Source: CBDCKN01 sp965219035 (GTDB lineage: Bacteria > Gemmatimonadota > Gemmatimonadetes > Longimicrobiales > Gaopeijiaceae). Taken from it: DNA of 64,000 nt. The DNA is taken from NCBI GenBank assembly GCA_965219035.1, contig CBDCMR010000004.1, forward strand, positions 1,612,001-1,676,000, given 5' to 3'. The notes beneath the pieces are model-generated. The model worked only from the letters and a program-made list of their open reading frames with translations. It had not been told where the DNA came from and did no database searches. The translations under genes were made by a program, and so were the position numbers. Every line of letters starts with the position of its first letter. Position 1 is the first letter of the stretch. Shown here piece after piece: positions 8,821 through 18,266 of the stretch.

Positions 8821-10280
8821 GGTGAGAGTCCCATCCCGTCCTGCCCGTCGATCCGGGAGAACCCCCGGTTCTGGCGGGCCTGGTGCTCGAGCACGGCAGC
8901 CGCCACCGCCGAGACCCGGAGACCGTCGTGGTTGGTCTCCAGCAGCTCCGGATGCTCCTCGACATACAACGTGCTCAGCCGGCCGCTCCTGAAGTCCTCT
9001 TCGTCCATCACACCGCGGTGGAACGACGCACTGGTCTCGATGCCTGCGATCACGAGCTCGTCGAGAGCCCGGCCCATCCGGTCTATGGCCTCCTCCCGGG
9101 TGCTCGCGCGAACGATGAGCTTGGCAAGAAGCGGGTCGTAGTAGAGCCCGACCTCGAAGCCTTCCCGGATACCCCCGTCCCAGCGAATACCGGGGCCGTC
9201 CGGCACGTCTAGCCGGTCCACCCGGCCCGTGGACGGAAGGAAGCCATGCTGGGGATCCTCGCTTGTGATCCGGCACTCGATGGCGTGCCCGACGAAGGAG
9301 ACCTCGTCCTGCCCGAAGTCGAGCTCTTCCCCCCCTGCGATACGGATCTGCCACTGGACGAGGTCGATCCCCGTCACGAGCTCCGTCACCGGATGCTCCA
9401 CCTGCAGTCGCGTATTCATCTCCAGGAAGTAGAACTGCCCTTCGCTGTAGAGGAACTCGACGGTCCCAGCGCCCCGGTAGTCCACAGATCTGGCGGCCTG
9501 CACGGCAGCCTCGCCCATGGATGCCCGCTTGTCGGGGGTCAGAAGCGCCGAAGGCGCCTCCTCGATGAGCTTCTGGTGACGCCGCTGAATAGAGCATTCC
9601 CGCTCGCCGAGATGGATCACCTGCCCCGAGGTGTCCCCGAGGATCTGAATCTCGATGTGGCGCGGGCGGGCGAGGTACTTCTCCAGGTAGATGGAGCCGT
9701 CCCCGAAGGCGGCCTGGGCCTCCCGAGAAGCCGCCTCCAGGGCGTCGCGGACAGACTCCGGAGCGTCCACGATCCGCATCCCCTTTCCACCGCCCCCCGC
9801 GGCGGCCTTGAGGAGCAGCGGGAACCCGAGCTCCTGGGCCGCGCTTGCCGCCTGGTCGGCGTCGGACACAGGGTCGATCCCACCCGGAACGATGGGGACG
9901 CCGGCGGCCTGCATCCTACGACGGGCCTCGGTCTTGTCGCCCATGGCCGCGATGGTCTCCGGACGCGGACCGATGAAGACGAGGCCGGCCTCTTCCACCT
10001 GAGATGCGAAGGCCGCCCGCTCGGCAAGGAATCCGTAGCCGGGATGGACCGCCCCCGCCCCGACATCCTGGGCCACCTCCACGATCCGATCCCCGCGCAG
10101 GTAGCTGTCCACCGACGGAGCCGGTCCTACCGAATAGGCCTCGTCGGCTGCCATCACGTGTGGAGCGAGCCTGTCCGCCTCCGAGTAAATGGCCACGGAA
10201 CGAAGACCCATCTCCCGGCAGGCCCGGATGATCCGGACGGCGATCTCGCCGCGATTGGCCACGAGGACGGTGTCGAACAT
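8787..10280 (-). CDS. accC: Biotin carboxylase subunit of an acyl-CoA carboxylase
   Basis: ATP-dependent carboxylation of carrier-bound biotin. The start MFDTVLVANRGEIAVRII, the HPGYGFLAER motif, the glycine-rich ATP-grasp loop KAAAGGGGKGMR, EMNTRLQVEHPVTE and a C-terminal biotin carboxylase domain are all present. The 497 residues fit a free-standing subunit. With the nearby carrier and PccB-like carboxyltransferase it should form propionyl-CoA carboxylase feeding the mutase. A 190-base gap upstream separates it from the PDZ gene and could hold its promoter, though no clear -10/-35 pair stands out. Confidence 0.94.
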   Translation of the reverse strand: MFDTVLVANRGEIAVRIIRACREMGLRSVAIYSEADRLAPHVMAADEAYSVGPAPSVDSYLRGDRIVEVAQDVGAGAVHPGYGFLAERAAFASQVEEAGLVFIGPRPETIAAMGDKTEARRRMQAAGVPIVPGGIDPVSDADQAASAAQELGFPLLLKAAAGGGGKGMRIVDAPESVRDALEAASREAQAAFGDGSIYLEKYLARPRHIEIQILGDTSGQVIHLGERECSIQRRHQKLIEEAPSALLTPDKRASMGEAAVQAARSVDYRGAGTVEFLYSEGQFYFLEMNTRLQVEHPVTELVTGIDLVQWQIRIAGGEELDFGQDEVSFVGHAIECRITSEDPQHGFLPSTGRVDRLDVPDGPGIRWDGGIREGFEVGLYYDPLLAKLIVRASTREEAIDRMGRALDELVIAGIETSASFHRGVMDEEDFRSGRLSTLYVEEHPELLETNHDGLRVSAVAAAVLEHQARQNRGFSRIDGQDGMGLSPWRASGWPWTS

Positions 10281-10470
10281 GAAGTGGGATTTCGTCTTGT
10301 CGAGGAGGTCGCAAGGCCCCGAAAGGCCTCAGGGACAACAGCACGAGAAGTTTGGCAGAGGGTGTCGGGAGTGTAAACCCTTGTCCTCTCCGGGAAAACC
10401 CGCGGCCGGCCGGGGCGGCCCCAGTACGGCCCGATTTTGGCCCGAGAGTAGGACCGAGAAAGGCGGGTCT

Positions 10471-11428
10471 CTAGTACGGGATCAGGGAGCCCTCGATGAC
10501 CTCTTCGCCGCCCTTTCGAATGATGGTCATACGGATGGGCTCGTCTTCCTCGTACGAGTTGATGAGGCGGCGAACACGATCGATGGTGTCCACCTCACGG
10601 TCTGCGACCGCGAGAATGACGTCGCCGGGCATGAGGCCCAGAGCCGAGTCGTCATCCACGTCGATGACGAGAATGCCGCTCTCGGCGCCGAAGTACTCGC
10701 CCAGCCGCGGGTTGAGCTCGCGGAACTCGACGCCCGCGGCACACCCGCGCGTGTCACTCCCCCAGGAGCTCCTGGACCCTGGGCAATCGCCGCCGAACCG
10801 GTACGACATGGAGAAGGCGCGACCAGCACCGAGCCGTCCGGAAAGATCCCCTATGCGCTCGAACAGCGCCTCGTTCCGCAGCTCGATGTGGCCTTCCTCC
10901 GTGTCGAAGGTCCAATTCCCGCCCTCGGGGTCGAAAGCCCTCACCCGCGGGAAATCGAACTCCTCGGCCTCGATCTCGACCGTCCGGGACTCGCCGTCTC
11001 TCAGGTATCGGATCTCGACGGTTTGGCCCGGCTCCATCTCCCGCGCCAACGCCAGGACCCGTTGAGCCGGGAAGGATTCGTCGCGATCGAGCTCGTCCTC
11101 CATCTCGGCGTTGGCCAGCGGCTCGGTCAGCACCTGCCCGTCGAAGGCCGTGATGATGTCCCCATCGCGCAGGCCGGCGTCCTCCGCCGGTGATCGGTGC
11201 ATGACGTCCGTGATCAGGGCGCCCTGATCGTTGTCGCCGAGACTGCCGGGCATCGAGGTACAGTCCAAGGCGAGCCCTGGAAGCACTCTGCACGAACATG
11301 TTCGGCATTTCGATGACCCAGCGGTGCCTCCGCTCCCCATCTCTGTCCTGTGCCTCGGTGCCCGTGGGCAGTGCCGTGATGGCTAGTGCGAGCGCGGTCA
11401 GCCACCTAGGTGTGTTGTCCAGCTTCAC
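10471..11428 (-). pseudogene. Secreted double-PDZ protein, interrupted by a frameshift near 11250
   Basis: Two frames must be joined to read one protein. The first frame (GTG 11428, preceded by GGGAGG) gives a signal peptide ending in PTGTEAQDRD and runs to RARLGLYLD. The second frame continues GSLGDNDQGALITDV, a PDZ domain (SPAEDAGLRDGDII), a middle segment, and a second PDZ (SALGLMPGDVILAV, DRVRRLI) to the stop at 10471. The switch point lies around 11245-11255, where one base appears to have been gained in a GCCC run. This may be a true inactivating mutation or an assembly error. The second frame alone could also start at 11340, but that start lacks an export signal. Confidence 0.75.
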
Positions 11429-11695
11429 CGTCCTTACCTCCCGATTGGTCCTCGCGTCCGGGCCACTCGCCCGAAGTCACCCCTGTGATGCGGGCGATAG
11501 GCGGGAGCGTTGCCTAGTGTGGTGTCCCAGAAGTGTCTCGGCCATTCGAGGGCACGGTGCATCCGTGGGCTCGGTGTTGGAACTCCTTGCGACCACGCTT
11601 CGCGCGGTGCCCGCTTGCGCTACGCCGCGTCGTCCCGCCTTGATCCCACGGCGCCCCGACCCTCTTGGTGGCTCGCGGACTTCGGCAGCGGAGCG
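11429..11695 (-). other. Intergenic region with a short dispersed motif
   Basis: No gene seen. It contains CTAGTGT followed a little later by AAGTGTCTCGGCCA (about 11529-11542). The same 14-mer, also preceded by CTAGTGT, occurs just after the fmdB stop at about 4865-4878, so this may be a small dispersed intergenic repeat. Confidence 0.3.
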
Positions 11696-13246
11696 CTAGA
11701 GGGGAACGTTCCCGTGCTTCTTGCGCGGGTTCTCGTCACGCTTGTTACGGAGCATGTCGAGAGAACTGATGAGGCGGGGCCGGGTGTCGCGGGGGTCGAT
11801 GACGTCGTCGATGTACCCACGGGCCGCCGCGATGTAGGGGTGGGCAAACTGCTCGCGGTACTCCTTGATGCGCGCATCCGTTACTCCCTCGGGGTCATCG
11901 GACTCGGCGATCTCCTTCCGGAACAAAATCTCCACGGCACCTTTGGGCCCCATGACCGCGATCTCGGCGGTGGGCCAGGCGAGGTTCACGTCTCCCCGGA
12001 TGTGCTTCGAGTTCATGACGTCGTAGGCGCCGCCATACGCCTTGCGTGTAATGACCGTGAGCTTGGGGACGGTAGCCTCGGAGAAGGCGTAGAGGAGCTT
12101 GGCCCCGTGGCGGATGATGCCCCCGTGCTCCTGGCCCACTCCCGGGAGGAATCCCGGCACGTCTTCGAAAACGATGAGCGGGATGTTGAAGGCGTCACAG
12201 AATCGGACGAAGCGGGCACCCTTCACCGACGAGTCGATGTCCAGGGCCCCGGCCAACACCGCCGGCTGATTCGCGATCACGCCGACGGCGTGTCCCCCCA
12301 GGCGTGCGAAACCGACGGTGAGATTTTTCGCGAAGGATGCGTGTACCTCATAGAACCCACCGTCGTCAACGATACGGATTATGACATCATGTATGTCATA
12401 GGGCTTATTTGGGTTATCAGGAACGATCTCATGTAATTTCTCGTCCCGACGATCGTGTGGATCGGAAGTATCCCGATCAGGGGACGACTCGGTGTTGTTC
12501 TGCGGGAGGAAGCCCATGAGGTCCCGGACGGCCGCCAGACACTCCGGCTCAGAGTCGTGCACGAACTGAGCCACTCCCGACGTGGAGCCGTGCACGTCCG
12601 CACCGCCCAGGCCCTCCATGTCCACATCCTCATGGGTGACCGTCTTCACCACGTTGGGTCCGGTCACGAACATGTAGCTGACGCCCCGGACCATGTACAC
12701 GAAGTCCGTGATGGCCGGCGAGTAGACCGCGCCTCCGGCGCAGGGGCCCAGAATCACGCTGATCTGCGGGATCACACCGGAAGCGAGCGTATTTCTCAGG
12801 AAGATGTCGGCGTAGCCTCCCAGCGACACCACACCCTCCTGGATGCGGGCGCCTCCCGAGTCGTTCAGCCCGATGAGCGGCGCCCCATTCTTTAGGGCCA
12901 GGTCCTGGAGCTTCACGATTTTCTCGGCATGCGACTCGGACAGGGAGCCCCCGAACACGGTGAAATCCTGGGAGAAGACGTATACGAGGCGGCCGTGAAT
13001 CGTCCCGTAGCCCGTGACCACGCCGTCGCCGAGGATTTTTTTGTCGGCGAGGTCGAAGTCAGTGGAACGGTGCGTGACGAACCGATCCAGCTCGACGAAG
13101 GAGCCCTCGTCCAGGAGCAGATCGAGCCTCTGCCGGGCGGTGAGCTTGCCTCGCTCCTGCTGGGTGGCGAGGCGGGCCTCTCCCCCGCCGAGCTGTGCGA
13201 CACGCTCGAGCTCCCGCAGGCGCTCGAGCTCTTCCTCCATCGACAT
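11696..13246 (-). CDS. pccB: Propionyl-CoA carboxylase, carboxyltransferase (beta) subunit
   Basis: A 516-residue carboxyltransferase of the AccD/PccB family that moves carboxyl from biotin to an acyl-CoA. Both crotonase-fold halves are present: GDGVVTGYGTIHGRLVYVFSQDFTVFGGS, PLIGLNDSGGARIQEGV and GPCAGGAVYSPA, then GVIANQPAVLAGALD, EDVPGFLPGVGQEHGGIIRHGAKLLYA and RKAYGGAYDVMNSKHI. Length and motifs favour propionyl-CoA as substrate, and the neighbouring methylmalonyl-CoA mutase supports this. A stretch of about 25 residues (NTESSPDRDTSDPHDRRDEK) is a small Asp-rich insertion between the two halves. Confidence 0.95.
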   Translation of the reverse strand: MSMEEELERLRELERVAQLGGGEARLATQQERGKLTARQRLDLLLDEGSFVELDRFVTHRSTDFDLADKKILGDGVVTGYGTIHGRLVYVFSQDFTVFGGSLSESHAEKIVKLQDLALKNGAPLIGLNDSGGARIQEGVVSLGGYADIFLRNTLASGVIPQISVILGPCAGGAVYSPAITDFVYMVRGVSYMFVTGPNVVKTVTHEDVDMEGLGGADVHGSTSGVAQFVHDSEPECLAAVRDLMGFLPQNNTESSPDRDTSDPHDRRDEKLHEIVPDNPNKPYDIHDVIIRIVDDGGFYEVHASFAKNLTVGFARLGGHAVGVIANQPAVLAGALDIDSSVKGARFVRFCDAFNIPLIVFEDVPGFLPGVGQEHGGIIRHGAKLLYAFSEATVPKLTVITRKAYGGAYDVMNSKHIRGDVNLAWPTAEIAVMGPKGAVEILFRKEIAESDDPEGVTDARIKEYREQFAHPYIAAARGYIDDVIDPRDTRPRLISSLDMLRNKRDENPRKKHGNVPL

Positions 13247-13294
13247 CCGTCATTCTCCTCTACAGGGCCACGGACGAGCTACCGGTGGGTCACG

Positions 13295-15208
13295 TTAGCG
13301 CCCCGGCAGGGCTGATGGCGAGAAGCTGGGACAGCGGAATCCCACGATGCGATCCGGAGCACCCTCGGGTATGGAGTCGGTCTCGGGATCGGGAAGCGGT
13401 GGCAGGAGAATCGGCTCGGCTCTCGCCCCGACCGGCATAGTCTGTACTCGCCGGCCTTGGAGGCAGATGACGAAGTGCTCCCGAACGACGCGCCCTTCCT
13501 CGATGGAGTAGACGCCCGTGGCCCCGGGAAAGCCCGAGATGTTCTCCAGATTGGCCAGAAGCTGTGAGGGCGTGCTCGCCCCCATGCGGATCCCCACGAG
13601 CAGCAAAGCCGCCGCATCGTAACCCAGGGCAGGAACCGTGCTGGGCAGCGTACGCTGGTGATAGGCCTCGTACGCGTCCACGAAGGTGCGGTAGCCCTCG
13701 GACTCACTGTCGGGCGGCTGGGGAGACGCCGCCACGACCCCGTTCGTGTGCCGGGTATCGACCCTGGAAAGCATGTCCTCTTCGGTCCATCCCGCCGTGC
13801 CGAGGACCCTGATTTCGAGGGAATCGAGTCCGTAGAACGTCACCTGGGGGGCCATGAGCTCCACGTCTCGCGCGGGAAGCGGCAGCACCAGAGCGTCCGG
13901 ACGGAGGGAGTCCACCTCCTGGAGCTGCTCTCCGAAGAAGGTGGCACCCGCCGGATATGCGAGCTGGCGAAGAACCGAGCCGCCCATCGACTCGAACGCC
14001 TCCACGAAAGAGCGAGCCTCGAACGTGGCGTCGCGGCTCTCCGGGTACATGACCACGGCGGTCTGTAGATCGCTCTCCACGGCATAGCGGGCCAGGGCCT
14101 GCGAGGCTCCCGGATCGTCACCGGCGAGAGAGTAGACTCCTGCCGCGCCTTCCGGAACGATGGGTGCCGTGGGAGAGATGACGGCCAGGGGACTCTGCCG
14201 CTGGCGTGCCACTTCCGAGAGCGCCCCGTCTTGCAGGGGTCCGATGACTCCGAGGGCATTCGCGGAGTTGAGGGCGGCCAACAGCCTGGGGGCGTTGCCG
14301 ATGACCCCGCCGTTGTCCTGGATGACCAGCTCGGCCGCCGTCCGATTCCGTTCGGCCTGTCCGAACCGCTCGAGGGCGATCCGGATCCCCTCCTGAATCA
14401 GGTCGGCGAACTCCCTGAGTCGAGGAGAGCCGCTCGTCGGGAGAATCGAGCCGATGACCGGAGTGGTGAAGAACTCACTCATGTCGCCCGAGAGAACCCC
14501 TTCGGCAATGCGCCGAGCCCGGCCGGTCGCTCCCGACTGCAGGGCTCGTCGCGCTGAGCTCTGGGCGTCGTCCCCCGCCCCCGCGGCGTACCGCTTCAAA
14601 GCCAGTTCGGCCAGGATGGGCGAAACGTGTAGCCCACCGGATTCCGCCAGGCTTGCGAGGTCACCTTCGGTGAGCTCCCCCACGCGCTGGGAAATGCGTT
14701 CCTGGACGACGGCATCGTCGTTCCCCGCCGGCGTCGCCAACCAGGCTTCCACGGCCTCTACGGTCCGCCCCAGCGCCTCCAGGACGTCCCCCTCCAAGAT
14801 CGCCACGGCCGCTCGGCGATCGTCGCCATCCGGCAGGTACGTGCGGAATCGCCGGACGGCCGCCAGGGCCTCATCGGCCTTACCGATCGCTTCGGATGCC
14901 TGAGCGCGAATCCAGAGCGCTCGAGAGCTTCGCCGTGCCGTCGGGTAGGAGGCTTCGACCTGGAGTGACACCTCCTTCGCCCGGGCGAAGTCCGCCGCAT
15001 CCAGAGCGGCCTGGGCTTCGTCGAGGAGACGATCGGACTCGGCCTGTCCTCCCGAATCGACCGATCCCGCCTTGAGCGCCGGATCTGTGGGTCCCGACTC
15101 CGTGTCGACGACCGCCCCCACCGTGGTGCACGCGAGGGCGAAGATGCTGAGGCAAACGAAAAGCCCGGACACTAAGGGCGTCCGGGCTTTCACACTGAGG
15201 CTATCCAT
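13295..15208 (-). CDS. Periplasmic lipoprotein with tetratrico-like and type 1 binding-protein domains (LpoA-like)
   Basis: A 637-residue lipoprotein: the signal sequence ends in the lipobox FALAC, so Cys 27 would be lipidated. Residues about 55-230 are helical repeats (ARRSSRALWIRAQASEAIGKADEALAAV) resembling TPR. Residues about 245-600 are a type 1 periplasmic-binding fold (GVIGPLQDGALSEVARQRQSPLAVISPTAP, TAVVMYPESRDATFE, ALGYDAAALLLVGI). This two-part plan matches LpoA/YraM-type penicillin-binding-protein activators and related amino-acid-binding proteins. An exact ligand cannot be given. It follows rpsA by 13 bases. Confidence 0.75.
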   Translation of the reverse strand: MDSLSVKARTPLVSGLFVCLSIFALACTTVGAVVDTESGPTDPALKAGSVDSGGQAESDRLLDEAQAALDAADFARAKEVSLQVEASYPTARRSSRALWIRAQASEAIGKADEALAAVRRFRTYLPDGDDRRAAVAILEGDVLEALGRTVEAVEAWLATPAGNDDAVVQERISQRVGELTEGDLASLAESGGLHVSPILAELALKRYAAGAGDDAQSSARRALQSGATGRARRIAEGVLSGDMSEFFTTPVIGSILPTSGSPRLREFADLIQEGIRIALERFGQAERNRTAAELVIQDNGGVIGNAPRLLAALNSANALGVIGPLQDGALSEVARQRQSPLAVISPTAPIVPEGAAGVYSLAGDDPGASQALARYAVESDLQTAVVMYPESRDATFEARSFVEAFESMGGSVLRQLAYPAGATFFGEQLQEVDSLRPDALVLPLPARDVELMAPQVTFYGLDSLEIRVLGTAGWTEEDMLSRVDTRHTNGVVAASPQPPDSESEGYRTFVDAYEAYHQRTLPSTVPALGYDAAALLLVGIRMGASTPSQLLANLENISGFPGATGVYSIEEGRVVREHFVICLQGRRVQTMPVGARAEPILLPPLPDPETDSIPEGAPDRIVGFRCPSFSPSALPGR

Positions 15209-15221
15209 GGACGGCTCTGCC

Positions 15222-17423
15222 TCAAGCCTCTTCTTTAGTCTCTTCCTCAGCCTCGTCTGCGGATTCCTCTACCTCTTCGGCGGAGTCGCCCACATCGTCG
15301 GCGGAAGCCGTCGGCTCCTCCACTTCGGCGGCGGCCTCTTCGACGTCGGCCTCACCCTCCGGCTCATCTGCGGCTTCCGCGGCGGCCTCTTCGGGCTCAT
15401 CCTCGGGCTCCGCCTCGGCTTCCGGCGCATCCTCAGCATCTGCGGCAGCCTCTTCGACGTCGGCCTCACCCTCCGGCTCATCTGCGGCTTCCGCGGCGGC
15501 CTCTTCGGGCTCGTCCTCGGGCTCCGCCTCGGGCTCCGGCAGATCAATCCGCTCGGGCACCTCAGTGACCTCGAGCACGATACGGCGATTACCGGCGTCG
15601 GACTCAATGACCTTGAGGTTCAGGGCTTCACCGCGCCTGAAGTACTCACCGAGCACCGCGCCTTCATCCACCCCCGTGTGCGACGTGGGCGAGAAGCCTT
15701 CGATGTCGTCGCCCAGATCCACGACGACGCCCTTCTCCTGCACACGAGCCACCGTTCCCTCGGGCTCCACGCCCGCGGAGAAGCGCTCGGAGATGCCGGG
15801 CCAGGGATCGTCCTGGAGCTGCTTGATCCCCAGCGAGATCCGCTTCGCCTCGGCATCGACGTCGAGTACCAGCACCTGCACCTCGTCGCCCTTCTGAACG
15901 ATCTCGGAGGGGTGCTCCACCCGCTTGGTCCAGCTCATGTCGGAGACGTGCACCAGGCCGTCGATTCCGGGCTCGATCTCGACGAAGGCCCCGAAGGACG
16001 TGAGGTTCCGAACGGTACCGGCCAGATGCGTGCCGGTGGGGTATTTCACCGGGAGCCCCAGCCACGGATCTTCCTCGATCTGCTTCATGCCGAGGGAGAT
16101 TTTTTCGTCCTGAGGATCGACCTTCAACACCACCGCCTCGATCTCGTCTCCGATGTTCACGAGCTTCGAGGGGTGTCGGATGTTGCGGGTCCACGACATC
16201 TCGGAGATGTGGACCAGTCCCTCGACCCCCTTCTGGAGCTCGATGAACGCACCGTAGTTCGTGATCGAGACGACGTTTCCGCGGACACGGGCACCCACCG
16301 GGTACTTCTTGTCGATGTCGGTCCAGGGATAAGGCAGGAGCTGCTTCAGCCCCAGCGAGATGCGCTCGCGGTCCCAATCGATATCCAGAACCTTCACGTC
16401 GATCATCGACCCGATGTCCACCACCTCGCCTGGGTGACCAACTCGGCCCCACGACATGTCGGTGATGTGCAGGAGTCCGTCGAGCCCACCCAGATCGATG
16501 AACGCACCGAAGTCGGTGACGTTCTTGACCGCGCCTTCGCGGACCTGCCCAACGAGGAGCTCCTTGACCAGAGTCTCGCGCTTTCTCTCGCGCTCTCCCT
16601 CTAGGATCACCCGACGCGACACGACGATATTCCGCCGGCGCTTGTTGAGCTTGATGATCTTGAACTCGAAGGTCTGTCCCAGGAGATCTTCGATGTTCGG
16701 CACCCTCCGAAGAGCGATCTGCGAGCCGGGCAAGAACGCGTCAACACCCATGATGTCGACGGTGACGCCACCCTTGATCTTGCGGGTCAGCACACCCTCG
16801 ACGGGCTCGTCCGCCTCGTGGGCCTCCCGGATTCTTTCCCATACCCGCAGGAAGTCGGCCTTCTTCTTGGAGAGCACGACGATACCGTCGTCGTCCTCCA
16901 GGCTCTCGAGAAGAACCTCGACCTCCTGGCCTGGCTCGATGGCGTCGCGGTCCTTGAACTCGTCCAGGGCCACGGCCCCTTCACTCTTGAAGCCGAATTC
17001 CAGGATGACCATGCTGTCGGTGACGCGCAGGACCTTCGCGTGGACGATCTCTCCCTCGCGGAAGTCGCCCATAGCGTCGGCGTGCTCCGAGAGCAGAGCC
17101 TCGAAATCCGCAGCGGAGACGTCGAGCTTCTCCTCCCCGTAGGGATCGGCGACGAGCTCCCGAGAGATTCCCTCAGCGGCCGCCACCCCCGCGATGGCGT
17201 CGTCGGTAGCTCCACCATTCGCCTCGGACGCAGCTACCTCGGCGGCTGCCTCGGTGCCATCGCTGGCTGCCTCGGGGGCGTCGTTGTCGGCCTCGGGGCC
17301 GGCATCGTCAATGGGCGCTTCTTCAGAGCCAGCCTCTGTTGTGTTGTCGGGAGCTTCCGCGGAGGCGGCTTCGAGGAGTTCGGAGGAAGGGGTTTCTGGG
17401 TTCTGGGTTTCTTGGCTAGCCAT
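15222..17423 (-). CDS. rpsA: RpsA, 30S ribosomal protein S1, with long acidic tails
   Basis: Six S1 RNA-binding domains are visible. The first starts with GEIVHAKVLRV and the second with VEGVLTRKIKGGV. The next three are the classic GAFI/GAFV repeats ending GLLHITDMSWGR, GLVHISEMSWTR and GLVHVSDMSWTK; the last contains KGVVVDLGDDIEGF. The protein brings mRNA to the 30S subunit. At 733 residues it is much longer than the usual 550-600 because of an Ala/Glu/Asp-rich N-terminal extension (about 95 residues) and an acidic C-terminal tail built on a tandem repeat. It lies downstream of cmk, a common partner of rpsA. Confidence 0.96.
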   Translation of the reverse strand: MASQETQNPETPSSELLEAASAEAPDNTTEAGSEEAPIDDAGPEADNDAPEAASDGTEAAAEVAASEANGGATDDAIAGVAAAEGISRELVADPYGEEKLDVSAADFEALLSEHADAMGDFREGEIVHAKVLRVTDSMVILEFGFKSEGAVALDEFKDRDAIEPGQEVEVLLESLEDDDGIVVLSKKKADFLRVWERIREAHEADEPVEGVLTRKIKGGVTVDIMGVDAFLPGSQIALRRVPNIEDLLGQTFEFKIIKLNKRRRNIVVSRRVILEGERERKRETLVKELLVGQVREGAVKNVTDFGAFIDLGGLDGLLHITDMSWGRVGHPGEVVDIGSMIDVKVLDIDWDRERISLGLKQLLPYPWTDIDKKYPVGARVRGNVVSITNYGAFIELQKGVEGLVHISEMSWTRNIRHPSKLVNIGDEIEAVVLKVDPQDEKISLGMKQIEEDPWLGLPVKYPTGTHLAGTVRNLTSFGAFVEIEPGIDGLVHVSDMSWTKRVEHPSEIVQKGDEVQVLVLDVDAEAKRISLGIKQLQDDPWPGISERFSAGVEPEGTVARVQEKGVVVDLGDDIEGFSPTSHTGVDEGAVLGEYFRRGEALNLKVIESDAGNRRIVLEVTEVPERIDLPEPEAEPEDEPEEAAAEAADEPEGEADVEEAAADAEDAPEAEAEPEDEPEEAAAEAADEPEGEADVEEAAAEVEEPTASADDVGDSAEEVEESADEAEEETKEEA
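15336..15534. repeat. Tandem repeat of 114-bp period inside the 3' end of rpsA
   Basis: The block beginning CTCTTCGACGTCGGCCTCAC at 15336 returns almost unchanged at 15450. About 85 bases of each unit are nearly identical. It encodes two copies of a 38-residue acidic Glu/Ala/Asp-rich unit and keeps the reading frame (114 is a multiple of three), so copy-number change would lengthen or shorten the tail without a frameshift. Confidence 0.85.
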
Positions 17424-17561
17424 GGTTCATTCACCGACCCGATCAGCCGGTGCCTGATCTCGCCGGACCCGCCTGCAGCGCCTCGGCCCGGGTTGAGGTG
17501 GTCGAAAAAGGGATAGGAGACCCCGGCGCTTGGGGCCTAGCGAGGTGAAGCTACCGGGGCC

Positions 17562-18266
17562 TCACGAGGCAGTCAAGTCCTTCACCCGCTTCAAGATGAG
17601 TGATACCTGCTCCTCGAACGAGAGGGCCGTCGTGTCCACCTCGAATGCGTCTTCTGGCCGGCGCAGTGGAGAGAGCTCACGGTCGCTGTCCGTCCGGTCT
17701 CTGTTCTCGATTCTCTCGGCTTCAGCTTCGATCTCGTCAGTGCTCGGGTCCACTCCGAAATCCTGAAGCAATCGACGGCGCGCCCTCGCCTCGAGCCCGG
17801 CCACCAGAAACACCTTCAGGTCCGCGTCGGGGAAGACGACGGTGCCCATGTCTCGGCCGTCCGCCACGAGATTTCCGTGCACGCCCAGTACACGCTGGGT
17901 ACCGAGCAGCCACTGACGGACAGCGGGCAGGCTTGCAACGACCGGAACGTACTTGGTCACTTCAGCCGTGCGCAGCTCGGAAGAAAGCGCCTTGCCGTGA
18001 CGGTGGATGTCCACTCCAGCCTCACCGGGCCCCGCCTGAACGCCAAGGTCATCGAGATCCGCGGAGGTGAGCGCAGGCCACTCCTCAGGGGGGATCCCTT
18101 CCTGCAGCAGCGCGAAAGTCAGCGCCCGATAGAGCCCACCGGAGTCGAGATGGCGAAATCCCAGGCGCCGGGCCAACTCCCGGGCAGTGGTGGTCTTTCC
18201 CGAGCCCGCCGGGCCGTCGACGGTGACGACCAGTCCGCCTCGGGGAGGGTCTGGAGGCCCACTCAT
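17562..18266 (-). CDS. cmk: Cmk, cytidylate kinase
   Basis: A 234-residue nucleoside monophosphate kinase that phosphorylates CMP and dCMP. The P-loop is DGPAGSGKTTTARELARRLGF. The family-specific segments HLDSGGLYRALTF, DGRDMGTVVFPDADLKVFL and ENRDRTDSDRELSPL (lid region) are all present. It overlaps the aroA stop by four bases (ATGA), so it is probably translated together with aroA; rpsA follows 138 bases downstream. Confidence 0.96.
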   Translation of the reverse strand: MSGPPDPPRGGLVVTVDGPAGSGKTTTARELARRLGFRHLDSGGLYRALTFALLQEGIPPEEWPALTSADLDDLGVQAGPGEAGVDIHRHGKALSSELRTAEVTKYVPVVASLPAVRQWLLGTQRVLGVHGNLVADGRDMGTVVFPDADLKVFLVAGLEARARRRLLQDFGVDPSTDEIEAEAERIENRDRTDSDRELSPLRRPEDAFEVDTTALSFEEQVSLILKRVKDLTAS

